64,000 bases of DNA, taken from positions 68,177,239-68,241,238 of the forward strand of contig OZ020589.1 in assembly GCA_963971535.1 (NCBI GenBank), given 5' to 3'. A program made the position numbers and the translations under genes. The notes beneath the pieces were generated by a model. It made no database searches. It worked only from the letters and a program-made list of their open reading frames with translations, and was not told where the DNA came from. Source of the DNA: Notolepis coatsorum (Eukaryota; Chordata; Actinopteri; Aulopiformes; Paralepididae). This document shows positions 32,536 through 44,355 of this stretch, piece by piece (position 1 is the first letter of the stretch; each line of letters begins with the position of its first letter).

Positions 32536-33608
32536 CAAATTTAGCTTTTGTTGCTGGTTGATTCTCCTCAGCTTCTCTCTGGTACTATAAGAGAAGATAA
32601 ATATAACACTTTTAAACCCCTTTGTTTATCTTTAGATCACACATTTAAAAATAACTGTTCATCTCACTTCAATCATTTTTATTGCAGATGCAGAACATGG
32701 TATTTTCTCAAGCAGACAGATGTAAACACTGTAATCTGTGTTGCATGTACCTGACAAACTGAACTGTTTGTATTACAGTTAGTAACAGTTTCGATTTTTA
32801 TTTAAAGATAAGGAGAGAGAGAGAGAGGCTATGCTCGGAGCATTTTAGTAACGTTACATTTTCAACAAGATTGCTGCTATTTAAACACTTCATGGAAACG
32901 GGGTAACGTTAACCTTATGTCGACTGTAGTATTGTATGACCTCGACATAACGTTTAAACGTTAACGTTACTCCGTTTCCATGCAGTAATTATAAATGTGG
33001 CCAGCTAAGCTAAGCTAATGGAGCTAACGGCTAGCAGTAGCTAACGTTAGCTGGTAGCTGTAACGTTACTAACAACGAATCAGCTGTTGATATTATGCGC
33101 CATCAGTAGACAACATATCATGTATTAAACTAGAGTTAATGGTTTAATGCTTCAGTCACAGTGACGTTGAAAGAGCAGCTGTCACGAACCTCTTTCATTT
33201 CTTTATGGAGATCCACGTTGGCACTGCTCTGTAACACCGCTTGCAAATAGCATTGGGGCATCTTTATCTTGTCCTTCGTTGTTTACTTCAAGCCCGAAGT
33301 ACCTCCAAACAGCACTTCTGCTGTTTTCTTTATCCACAAGCACAAGTTGCAGAGGCTCTGCATTTGCCATCTTCAGCTAAAATGTTTGTTTACAAACTGA
33401 AGACGGCTCTGTGAGGGGGAGGGCTGGACTCGGAGGAGGCGGAGGGGCAAGCGTGCTCTGAACAGCGCGTCAACAACTTGCGGTAGAACACTCGCCAGCT
33501 GGTACCGATACTGCAGAAAGTATCGGTATTTTGGGAAATGAGTATCGAAACCATTTTAAATATTCAGTATCGATATGTATCGATACTTCGATATTTTTGA
33601 CAACACTA
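32399..33608. mobile_element. Non-autonomous hAT-type element (1,210 bp)
   Basis: The ends TAGTGTTGTCACAATAC and ...TTTTTGACAACACTA are inverted repeats. Subterminal regions consist of gatacga/tatcgatac repeats. TAACATAG follows the right end (33609-33616) and occurs on the left at 32385-32392, six bases away from the terminus, so the 8-bp duplication is imperfectly placed. The interior carries 'gctaacggctagcagtagctaacgttagct'-type sequence and no transposase frame. Confidence 0.8.
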
Positions 33609-33639
33609 TAACATAGTAACATATTATCACTCTGCCCTC

Positions 33640-35130
33640 AGATTCAATGTTGAGGACAGACTGGTACAGTTGGGGCTGTCCCCTCCAGCCGACTCCCCCC
33701 AGGTCCTCACAGTGTACCGCCCATTTGTCTGTCCATCACACTCATCGCTGTGTCCTTTATGAGAAGGTTGGTTGGTCCTCGCTGATGGAGAGGCCAGTAT
33801 TGAACACCGGTATTTGTTAATTTTTAAGGCCCTTATTTATTGGTAAGCTACCTCCTCATACTACATCATTATTGGAATGGAATTTTGGAACCTATGGAAC
33901 CCGTTCTAGTGATTGGCTGGTCTTTAAGGGGAGACACTGCAGGTGAATAGGGTAAAAAAATTAACTAATAGATATCACAATGAAACTTCCCCAGTTGATT
34001 ACTTATATTAAGACAAGACTTTTTTGTATTACAAGTTTTCTGAAATTGTATGTTTAAATATGCAAATGAGGCATGATCTACTTAAATATGCACTAATTTG
34101 CATATAATTCCAGGACAGAAATCTGAACATTGGATAAAGCCATTTTAAAAATTATAGTTAAATTGTGTTGACATATTAGAGCCAAAGGTTATTACAGAGG
34201 GGATTTTGGATATCTCTTTTTATCACTCCATAAATCAGAAAATACTCCATTCAGTCCATTTTTATGGTAAAATTCCATATTTCGCCATGTTTTTAGGAAT
34301 AAAATGTGATATAAATCAGGGTATGAATGCGATATCAACAAACCCTTCTGTAAATACCTTCAGAACATAGATATGAATAGAACTGGAAGGTTTGGTGTAT
34401 GTGAGTGCTACTGAAGTGGAGATTTCTGGCTCAGAGTATGAGGAAAAACTCTTAAAACAAATTTTGGGGAAAACGCCTTCAAAGTTCTGTATTGTAAAAT
34501 GCCATACTTTTTTTTTTAAACAGATATTTACAAACACAATACCTAATCAAACCATTAGTAATAGACAACCTAAACACATGCCTGATAACTGAATAATAAT
34601 AATAATGATGTTATTGAACTGAACAGAACTACACACAGGCTACAAACAGTGTAGTACCCCCTAATAGGCAAAAAATATTTGAATAGATATCACTATGAAA
34701 CTTTCCCAATTTGTTATGTACATATAAACTAAGAAAAAATATATTGCTAGTTTTCTGAAATTTATGTTTATATATGCAAATGAGGCACTTCCCCATTAAA
34801 TATGTGCACATTTATGGATGCAATAAGGCAAAATGATGTAAAATAAACAACTAAATGTGTGTTATTGACGTTTTATTGTCACTAGTTTCATAGAAGACAT
34901 GTTTAGGAAGCAAAATATAACAAAATCTCAAAATCAACAAAAAAAGTATATTTGACTATTCACCTGCAGTGTCTCGCCTTAAGGTCCCTCAAATTAGCTC
35001 GGAACAGGGTAAATCTACATTTTGCTATGATGCCCCTAGCTCATCGAATGAACTCCAACAGTCCAGCTTGAGATTCTCCCCTCTGTTGTAGAATTTAAAA
35101 TCTTGATCTCCAACCATTAATCAAGTTGTA
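33640..35130 (+). pseudogene. CR1/L2-like LINE C-terminal fragment, split by a TTAA element
   Basis: Before 33928 the frames give KLPPHTTSLLEWNFGTYGT and SSDWLVFK; after 34978 they give KSTFCYDAPSSSNELQQSS. This is the usual C-terminal end of a fish LINE RT protein. Multiple stops show decay. A (CA)n run at 35190-35210 lies in the presumed 3' UTR. Confidence 0.6.
33928..34978. mobile_element. TTAA-flanked inverted-repeat element (1,051 bp)
   Basis: TTAA at 33924-33927 and 34979-34982. The terminal inverted repeats are 23 bp with one mismatch: GGGGAGACACTGCAGGTGAATAG against GGCGAGACACTGCAGGTGAATAG. Removing it rejoins the LINE frame (gtctTTAAggtccctc). The interior has a diverged internal repeat (gatatcac..atgaaactt..ccc at about 33972 and 34688; tatgcaaatgaggca at 34059 and 34773) and no ORF. 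Kolobok/piggyBac-type. Confidence 0.88.
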
Positions 35131-35362
35131 CATGTTTTAATTGATATTGTTATCCTTACTTTTGTCTCGCCTTATTGTTATGATTTAACACACACACACA
35201 CACACACAAACCCTGAACCCAGATGTCTTTCAAATGAGATTGTAATGTATTTAGGCGTAGTTGAAGAGATCTGAGTAGGGCTTGACTTTATTTAGGGCTT
35301 TGAAATAGCCTACATTTAAAACCAATGTTTAGTTGTCAAAAACGATCCTGTTATCAAGAGTG

Positions 35363-35425
35363 AATGAATGAATGAATGAATGAATGAATGAATGAATGAA
35401 TGAATGAATGAATGAATGAATGAAA
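35363..35425. repeat. (TGAA)n tail of L2-A LINE
   Basis: About 15 units of 'tgaa/gaat' directly abut the L2-A 3' UTR. Other copies end in (ATTG)n or (AATC)n, so the tail unit varies between copies. Confidence 0.9.
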
Positions 35426-35489
35426 ACTTTATTTAACAGATTGCAGAATGGGTACAATACAGTATGGCTCAATACACACAATTGTTAAG

Positions 35490-36473
35490 TGTTATGGTTT
35501 GACACCGACCCCAAACGCAAACGGCACAGAGAGAGTTGTTTCAGAGTTAGCCAAAATCAAGGGCGTGTTTATTTACTGAGTAAACAGAAAGAATTTGGTG
35601 GAGAACAGAACAAACTGGGAAACAGGCATGTGAGGAATGTTTGCTGCTCTGCAGCTTCTCCCGGAGGGTTACGTTTGTGGAATTTGTCCGTGACGTCTGA
35701 GCCGCTCTGCAGATCCTCCCAGCATATACTCCGGGGTGGAGGCGGATAGGGAGAGAGAGAGTCCGAGTTAGCTCAGTGCACAATTGAAAACTGACAGGTG
35801 ACTGGTGAAGTGACTTGTCCAAACAATAAATCCAAGTGACAGAATCTTCGGTGTGAAACACACAGTGAGCAGTGTCCAAACAATAAATCCAAGTAACAGA
35901 ATCTTCGGTGTGAAACACACAGTGAGCAGTCTCCAGAGTGAAAACAATTAGGTAATCCAAAAGTGAATATCCAACAGGCAAAAAGGGTGAGAACAGTCTG
36001 AACGAAAAACAGGATCTCTTCAGTGCTTTAACACACACAAAAAACAATTGAATCCAAAAGACTGTTTTACAAAAAACTCACCAGAGCGCAGCGCGTGAAG
36101 CGGGCGGATCAAACAGGGCGAACGCTTCGTAAACGGGGAAGCAGGTTCTCCAAACGGAATATTTCTCGAGAGTCCTGGGAGGCAAAGAACAGGGAAAGCA
36201 GCGACGGAAGGAACAGGCAAATGCAGAGAATATTTCAGAACGATCCAACATCAATAATAGGGGGATCAGGGTATATAAAGCCAAGGGGTGCTTAATGACA
36301 AGCTGTGACAGCTGCGGGATGAAATTGATCATTGCTCCAGAAGCGTGTGGTTGGGGGAGCACCAATCAAACGGCATCTACAGGAAGAAGCGTGTGGAGAG
36401 GAGAATGCAATTAATTAACCGAAATACCTTAAAGGAACAGAGCGAGTGGGTGAGCAGCGGACAAAACCTCACA
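35490..36473. mobile_element. Solo LTR of an unidentified retroelement (984 bp)
   Basis: Begins TGTTATGG and ends CCTCACA, with the 5-bp duplication TTAAG at 35485-35489 and 36474-36478, exactly splitting the L2-A 3' UTR. It contains a tandem duplication of about 60 bp (35815-35935: caataaatccaagt..gtgaaacacacagtgagcag twice) and a TATA-like 'gtatataaag' at 36269. No related internal sequence in the window, so the family and orientation are not determined. Confidence 0.88.
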
Positions 36474-36657
36474 TTAAGGGGATGCAGACCAGAGAAAGAC
36501 GTTTGTCTTGTTTACGTCAGGGTCCCCCATTTTCAATTCATAGTGACATTTATGACATACACAACATACATGAAATCTATGGCATAGGGACATACATGAC
36601 ATACAGGTATATAGTACTGTTACATTTGTGACATACGATATGCAAATATACAGTACT

Positions 36658-37992
36658 TGTAACTGAGGGGTACAATTCCCTGACTGTATTGATAAGTATG
36701 GTATCATTAAACCACTACCGCTTTATGTACTTTAATTACTGGTCATACAGTACATGATATATAAATATGATGAACACTTCCCACAATAAATCGGTTCCAC
36801 ACAAAGTTATAATTAAGTATTTATTGCAGCAAAAGGTACATAATATACTTCTCTATTATACTTTGAATGCACTTGTAAGGCAAAGGAATGTGCGTAGGCA
36901 AATCAATAATGAATGTCCATTCTCTGGTTACGCAGGAGGTAATTATACGACCTGAATCTTAGGGAATTATATCTATGGTGCACTGGTAATATATAGCGGG
37001 AGATACTGAAGGGTCCCCCCGGTTGTAAGCCAGCAGGGGTAGAGGATCTGTCGGTAGTAGAGAGTCTGGTCAACGATGACTAAGGAGACTCCAAGTACAG
37101 GAGACAGTGCAATAGTCTCTTGATCCACAGACGAATACAGCTGTTCTCCGTAGACTGTAGCTCCACAGTGAAGAAAGCTAGCCTGCCTCAGGCTCTCTGA
37201 GGCGCAGACTCGACGTGGCTCCTCACAGGGTAAATCCCACACACGTGTAGGCGTCGGCGATTCTCCGCTCCATAAATCACAGAACCAAAACAAATATAAT
37301 CCAGTCGTAAATGGCTATGCAGTCGTCGGGTAGATTAATCCAGTGTACATGTCCACACGATCCTCGTCTAGGTCTCCTCGGGTGAAAGCGCCATGAAAGC
37401 AGCCCAGCCTGGATAAGCACTCTAGCTGGTACGAGGAAGCGTTGGTGATGCTGGTCACTGTAGAACTTTAGCCGCACGATACACTATACACAAATAGACT
37501 ATTACTGACTTAATAGAAATATGTCGCACTCGACGGTATAGCGCCAAACTCTGACACTTCAGTTATTAATTCGCACGCGGTCTCAATGCTCTCTTTGGGG
37601 CCAAACAGGCCATACTTCACCGCACGGAGTATCGTGGGTGAGGCTTCAACTTTAGTTCCTAAGTGCTTCTGTATTCACCTGCGCCATATTTATATGCATG
37701 GTGAACAATCTAGTGCCAACCTCATTTCTGTCTCGTATTCTGGGGCAAGGCCGGGCATGTACAGACATGTCTTGACGGTGGCATTGAACCTGACTCTGGA
37801 GGCATGGCCCTGGCGCCTGTGGACCGCTGTCCAATAGGAGAATGAAATATTATGGTCTGTACTAGGCTAAAGGGATATTCCGTGTATATGTACAAGGAAT
37901 ATACAAGGGATATCAAAACGATATACAAATACTATGCAATATATATCAATCAATAAATATATATATTCGGTTTAATCTGATCCTTTGTAACA
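36658..37992 (-). repeat. 3' LTR of BEL element
   Basis: Same length as 44356-45690 (1,335 bp) and nearly identical. Differences cluster at 'atgcatggtgaac' (about 37695). Confidence 0.95.
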
Positions 37993-38086
37993 GCCGCCTC
38001 CTAATTAGTCCCACCTAATTAGCTAAGCAGAGACAGATTAACCGCACTGTCCACTACTCAATGTCTGTTGTGAGGGGTCGGGCAGT

Positions 38087-41000
38087 TCACAAAGTCATGG
38101 GGTCATGGTCGTCATCGATAGTATCGGGGAGCCTTGGCAGTTCTATTAGCCTCGCCACGGGTCGGGTGTAGATCCGTCCTTGGACGAGCACTTCGGCTGC
38201 TCGGACCTTTCCGTCGGCACCGGTGATCACTTTGCTTACGCGGCCAGCCGGCCACATAGCTCGGGGTAGTGACTGGTCGATAATCATGACGACTGTTCCT
38301 TCTGTCAAATTGTCTCTCTCTTTCACCCATTTCTGGCGGGTCTGTAGAGACGGTAGATAGTGGAGTAGGAAGCTGTTCCAAAACTTGTCAGCCAATACTT
38401 GACTGTACCTCCACATTCTTCGGCCGTTCGCTTCTTCAGGCCTGTACATTGTCTGTGGTAGCGCGGGGTCCAGCCGCCCCATCAAGAGTGTGTTGGGGGT
38501 GACTGGGTCGACATCTGCTACATCACTTGAGACGTAACCGAGGGGCTTTGAGTTCAATACTCCCTCGATCTCCGTGAGGACTGTCATTAGGACTTCTTCC
38601 GCCACGGTCTGGGCCCCAAGCACGGCGTACAGGGCTGTCTTTATTGAACGTACTTCTCGTTCCCAAGTTCCACCGAAGTGAGGTGCGTTCGGGGGATTAA
38701 ACTGGAAGTCAATCTGGGATGGAGCGAGGTGGGTCTTAAGTTCTGGGCCCATAGCTTGGAAGCTCTCTCTCAGCTCTCTTTCTCCGCCTTTGAAGTTTGT
38801 CCCGTGATCAGACAATAATATAGACGGTTTGCCTTTTCGCGATGTGAATCTTCGGAAGGCCATAAGGAATGAGTCTGTGCTCATGGTTGGAAGGAGTTCT
38901 ATATGCATCGCTCGGGTGATCATGCATTTGAATACAATACCCCACCGCTTCTCGGTTCCTTTCTTTATATACAGCGGGCCAAAACAGTCCATACCGGTGG
39001 AGTGAAAAGGCTTGTCGCCGAGTCGGAGGCGACAGGGAGGTAGGTCAGCCATCCGGGGTATACTGGGCTGCGCTCGCCATTTACGACAGTCTAGACAGGT
39101 TCGCTGGAAGCGCCGCACTGCTTCTCTCCCTTGCAGTATCCAATAACGACGTCTGATCTCCGCGAAGACTCTCTCTGCCCCGGCGTGATGCACATCCTCG
39201 TCGTATTTCTTTATGATCAGCTCTGTGACCTTGTGTCGGCTGTTTAAGATTATCGGGTACTTGACGTCATCCGGTAAGTCTGGAGCTCTCCGCAGACGAC
39301 CACCCACTCTGATGAGACCATGGTCGTCGCTCTCGGGGGCTAGGTGGAGCAATCTGCTGTCTGATGGGACGGGCTTTGCTCCCTGTAGACAGTCTAGCTC
39401 ATCGGGAAACGAGTCTCTCTGGGCTCGTTGTAGTAGAAGAAGTTCTGCTTCTTCGTAGTCAGCTGCTGTAATGTCAGTAGTGAGCTGAATCTCTGGGTGG
39501 TGCCACAGGAATGTCTTTAGCTGCGCACTCTCTAGGGTGAGGCAATCGTCTATGTCGGGGTCTGTGGAGACGAGTGTGTTCAATCCACAGAACATAGATT
39601 TCTTGTTTTCGGCCTCCTCTTTACTCGCTTCCCGTGGGGTGGGTGTAGGCCACTCTTCTTCCGGGAGCTTGAGGAACTCTGGCCCGTCACTGTATAGGTT
39701 GTGACGGGTGAGGTCATCCAGGGACATTCCCCGGGTGATGACGTCAGCTGGGTTGTGTTTTGTGTCCACATACCTCCAGCTTGCTACTTCTGTTAAATCT
39801 TGAATCTCTGTGACTCTGACTCCCACGAAGACCTTGTATCTGCACGAATCAGACCGGATCCATGTGAGTACTGTCGTGGAGTCTGACCACAAGATTGTTC
39901 TTTGCACCGGAATGGTGAGTTCACGTTGGATTAACGTGGCGAGTTGCGCTCCTGCTAGGGCTGCGCAGAGCTCTAGACGTGGGATAGATTGTTGCTTGCG
40001 TGGGGCTATTCTTGAGCGAGCCAGGATGAAAGCAGTATGTATTTCTCCTCCCTCCTCTCGGGCACGCAAGTAGGCCACCGAACCGTAGGCTACTTCGGAG
40101 GCGTCGCTGAAGACGTGCAGGTCCATCTGGCACGTCTCCGGCCTCACTGTGGGTGGGAAGTAGCTGCGGCGTATGTTGACACCTGGGAGTGAGCTGAGTT
40201 CCGTCTCCCACTCTCTCCATGTGGATGCAAGGTGTTCGGGTATGGGGTCGTCCCAGCCCTGGTCCTTGTCCCATAACGCTCTTACAATCATCTTTGCCCT
40301 GGTGGTGTAAGGTAGAATACATCCCAACGGGTCATATTGTCTGGCGAGTGTTCTGTATACACTCCGTCTGGTGGTCGGTAGTGCAGTCGACCTTCCCTGC
40401 TCCTTGGTCAGGGGTGTGTGTTTATAATGGAGCGAGTCTGTTTTGAAGCGCCAGACTAGTCCTAATGTCATTTCTTGGGCTTCTCCTGGGATGGTCGCCA
40501 TCCAGGTCTCGCTGCTCGCTGCCTTATCCTCGGGGGAGAGGCTGCGCAATACTTGCGGGTCGCTGCTGGCCCACTGCCTGAGATCAAAGCCGCCTTTGAT
40601 CAGGGAGGCGCGGAGCTTGAGTAGAAGGGCCTCGGCTTCTTCTGGCGTCGAGACGCTTTGCAGACAGTTGTCCACGTAGAAACTATTTCCTACACTTTGT
40701 CGGACCTCTTCATCAGCTGCTGGGTCCTCTGCGACGTGTTTTTGCAGTGCAAACGTAGCACAGCATGGGCTGCATGTGGTTCCGAAAGGGAGGACTTCCC
40801 ATTGATAGATGGCTGGTTGCTCATCCCCGATCCTCTCTCTCCATAGGAACCGCAGCAGGGGCTTGTCCTCCTCCACTAGTCTCACCTGCAGGAACATCCC
40901 TTTGATGTCGCCGCTGATGGCCACCTTGTCTTGGCGGAAACGTAGTAACACGCCTAGTAGAGAGGGGCCGAGTGTTGGGCCGGGCAAGAGCTCTTTATTC

Positions 41001-42997
41001 AGATTTTGTGATCCGATCTGGTAGCTGCAGTTGAACACAATACGATCCTTGCCGTTGTGGTGGACTTTGTGGTGCGGCACGTACCATGATTCGGTCGTCT
41101 GATCGGCCTTTTTAATGTCAATTTTCTTTATGTGTCCCGCTGTGATTAGCTTGTTAATCTCAGCGCGGTACACCGTCTCTTGAGCGGGGTCTCTGGCTAG
41201 GCGCCGCTCTGTGTTCAATAGATACCGCTCCGTCGCTTCTTTTGGGGCGTGGAAGGTAGGCATACCCTCTCGCCTCAGGAGTGGAGTTGCGTATCTCATC
41301 ACTCCGTTGACTTTGACTCTCTTTGTCCCCTGCTCGAGGAGGGCTATAGCGTAAATGTCTTCCTTGGAACGAATGTCTTTCTTTTCGTTCTTAAAGGGCA
41401 TTGTCTCTAGTGTCCATAGCCTCTCGACATGCTGTAGGAGGGTGGTGTCTTCTTCTGTCACTCTGGAGTGGAGGCAGCTAGTGGCTGCTGTTCGGTTAAG
41501 AGACTTAGCGAGGGGGCCTTGTAGTGTCCATCCTAGGCGGGTCTCGACTGCTGCAGGACAGCCTCTGGGCCCTGTGTGGACCCGGTCAATCGGGACGATG
41601 AGGTCTGCATGGTCGGAGCCTATCAGCAGGGTCGGGGTGGCACCGTCTATGAGCGGTATAGGTAGTTGACGCAGGTGCACATATTTATCCATCAGCTTGG
41701 CGATGGGGTAGGTGTACTGCGACAGGCCTATTTCTTGGCTGGTGAAAGCGTTAGTAATCCTATACCGTCTCTCTGGCTGCCCGCTTGCTGCGATAGTGAA
41801 GGAGACATTCTCGCCCTTTATCGTCTTTAGATCTCTTCTTATTGTCCGAATCGTCATCTGGTTTTCGCTCCCCCGCAGCCCCAGCTGGGCCGCAGCGGAC
41901 GCGAGGAGAAGGGTCTTCTCTGACCCGTCGTCAAGGACGGCGTAAGTGTCCATGACCTTGTCTTGGTAACTCAGTGTTACGCGGACCACCTTTAAGAGCA
42001 CCCGGGCGCCCCCGCTGCTGGCGGGGTCAATGTACATAACACTTGCCTTTGTGCTGCTTGAGGGTGCAGGCTTTCTTCTGTTACTGTCGTGTAGGACATC
42101 TAGGTGGGCTCCGTCACACCGACTACACCTCTTCTTTAAGCGGCAATCGGCTGCCATGTGACTGCGCGCACATCGGTAACAGCGTCGGTTGGACTTTATC
42201 CATTGACTCACCTCGTCGGCGGTCATCTTCTTGAACGTGTCACATTGTGACAACCAGTGTTCCTTTTCGCAGTACGGGCACACCATCTTCCACTTCTCTT
42301 TCATCAAGGGGGTACTGTGGTTCTTGCTGCTCGGTACTGATTCTGATTGGTGCATGACGGTCACCAATCTTCGGCCATCGTTTGCTCTCCTAGGTCCCTC
42401 TCTGGAGCTTGGGGTGCTCCGCATGAACGTATCCAACCGTAGGCTGTTGACTTCTCTCGCCAGGAAGTCGGCTAGGTCTAGGAGGGATGGCTCGGGACCG
42501 TTAGGATCACGGTGGTCTCTTTGCCGCCTGAAGCGCTCTTGTCGGGCGGGCGGAAGCTTCTCTAAAATCCTCTCGACATTAGAGTTTGCGTACAGTTCGT
42601 GCATACCCTTTTCTCTTTGCGCCCCCAGCATCCCTACCAGGGATTGTACCTTGATTGACAGGTCATCTAGTGAGCGATTGTCTGTGGCTGGGGGTAGGCG
42701 GTCAATATGCCTTATCTCTTGTATTACGTAGTCCCATATGCGTCCATATCTTTGGTCGAGTGCTGCTAGAGCCGCGGTGTATGGGGTAGTAGAGGTGGCA
42801 TAGGCCAGCGCTATATTGTGCGCTCGGGGCACCTTGAGGTGCTTCAATAGGATAGCATATTTGTACGGTTCATCAGCTACATCGGACATCATTGTCTCTA
42901 AGCACATTCGTAGCTCCGTGTACTGTGCTCTGTTCTCGTGGGTGAAGTCCGGAAACGTCGGTGTGCCAATGTATGATGCCATGGATGGCTGGCACAT
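38087..42997 (-). pseudogene. BEL/Pao gag 3' part and pol polyprotein (1,636 codons open)
   Basis: The frame is in phase with the upstream gag and separated from it by one stop. Approximate positions from 42997: residues 1-170 gag core of the BEL type; 238-250 and 273-300 zinc knuckles (CPYC..C, CYRC..HMAADC, CSRC); about 356 protease-like site with DDGS; about 770 RT catalytic box FYVDNC, with Asn at the last position of the usual YxDD; about 962 RNase H FSDASE; about 1272-1310 integrase HH-CC zinc-binding; about 1337, 1395 and 1443 the D, D, E core (MDCFG, LSDHGTNF, TWEREV); the C-terminal domain usual for this clade follows. The order PR-RT-RH-IN and the motifs fit BEL/Pao. Enzymes of retrotransposition, antisense to scoc. 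Confidence 0.92.
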
Positions 42998-43252
42998 CGG
43001 TGAGCGTTGGAAGAGAGGCCTCCTAGGCGAGTCTCCTCTTACGCCTCTTGGTGGGCTGGTACCTGCTGGGTACCATGGCCCGCGTATCCAGGTGCTGTGC
43101 CTCGGGGCTGGTCGTGCGTCAAGCTCACCCGTGAATTGAGTCGGGGGTCTGTAGCGCAGAGCCGCGGGGGTAGAGCCTGGGCTGTACTGGACCTCCTGGT
43201 CCTGTGGAGTACTGTGCTGCTGTCGGGCTTGACTCTCCTCCTCTCCCTCTTC

Positions 43253-44287
43253 TTATTCCTCTGGCAGGTCCTCTAGATCCTGTAGTCGTCTATTTAGCCT
43301 CTCCGCGGTGTAGACCGTTTCTTCCTTGTAGCTGGGTCTCGCTTGGACCGGTCGGGGAAGGAGTTCGGAGGGGGGTATAGGCTCTCTCTGGTGGTCGGGC
43401 TCAGGGTCGCTTGATCGGGTAGGAGAGGGTGCCCTTGACCCCTGTCTTGACGAGGCCCTGGAACCCCGTGCGGAGGGAGGGGGTGTTGCCCTGGTGATCA
43501 GCTGCTCCATTATCTGCGCTTGTAATCGGTCGCGCTCGGCTTCGCGCTTGGTGAGAGTGAGGTCGCGCTCTGCTTCTCTTTGGGCACCGGCAGCGGCGCG
43601 CTGGGCTTCGGCGGCGGCGCGCTGGGCTTCGGCCCGGTCCCTTCCCATATTCTCTTCCGTCTGAAGGCGTCTAATCTCTAGACGTATACGATCTTCGTCG
43701 CTCCGTTGCTGCGCTTGAAGGCGTTCTCTTTCCATGGAAGAATGTTCGCGCTCACTAAGCGTCTGTGCTTGGAGTCGATCGCGCTCTGTTGAGGCTGCTA
43801 GGCTGGCGAGGAATGCCTGTGCCAGCATCTTGTCCACCTCGCTGGGGGAAGACGCTGGTTGAGGTGATCCGCTCCTGGCAGTACTCGTTGGAGATCTGTT
43901 CTCCTGTGGCGAGTCCTGGAGATCCATCTCCGGGATGCTCTCCTCTTCTTGTAGCGGGTAGAGTTCCATCCCTGGAGGGCTGTCTTTATCCTGGAGCTCT
44001 CCAGGGACTACTTCTTCGGTCTTGGCGGGGGGTAAAGTCATGTCAGGTCCCTCCTGGTCTCCACCGTGAGCTTGGTCAGTTACGTTAGAACCCACTAGGG
44101 CCTCTATTGGCGGGGTAGCCTGGTTGATAGGGTCGGACATCATTTTACTATCTACTTTTTCCGCGTTTACCGTCTGTAGAAAGCTAGGTAGTATATTGGC
44201 AACGTAATCCTCTAAGTACTGAGGTGTCTGCCGTCTACGCTGCGGGCGATCTACTTTAGGAGAACCGTTTTGTGGAGTGTTCATCAT
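43253..44287 (-). pseudogene. BEL/Pao gag N-terminal part, ends at an in-frame stop
   Basis: The first ATG of the frame is at 44287-44285 (44284 is a second). The 344-codon product is low-complexity and charged, with an Arg/Glu/Gln/Ala-rich coiled coil (residues about 175-275, repeats of ERERLQAQ, AEAQRAAA). It ends at TAA 43255-43253. The same frame then continues without a stop through 42998 into the gag core and pol, so the stop divides one 2,000-codon frame. The context gag-gaa-TAA-gaa-gag is a run of Glu codons, so a nonsense change is the simplest explanation; readthrough is the alternative. Confidence 0.85.
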
Positions 44288-44336
44288 AGGCCATGTCAAT
44301 ATTAATACCACTATATTAATATTATACTAGTTACCC

Positions 44337-44353
44337 TCCGGCTCGAAGGACCA
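44337..44353 (-). promoter_or_regulatory. BEL primer-binding site, tRNA-Tyr
   Basis: On the minus strand, TGGTCCTTCGAGCCGGA starts 2 nt after the LTR end. It matches the complement of the tRNA-Tyr 3' end including CCA (from memory) over 17 nt. Confidence 0.75.
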
Positions 44354-44355
44354 AT

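Noticed and set aside
38112-42731. Genes on the plus strand opposite BEL pol
   Set aside because: Scattered short frames antisense to a verified long pol frame; no motifs of their own.
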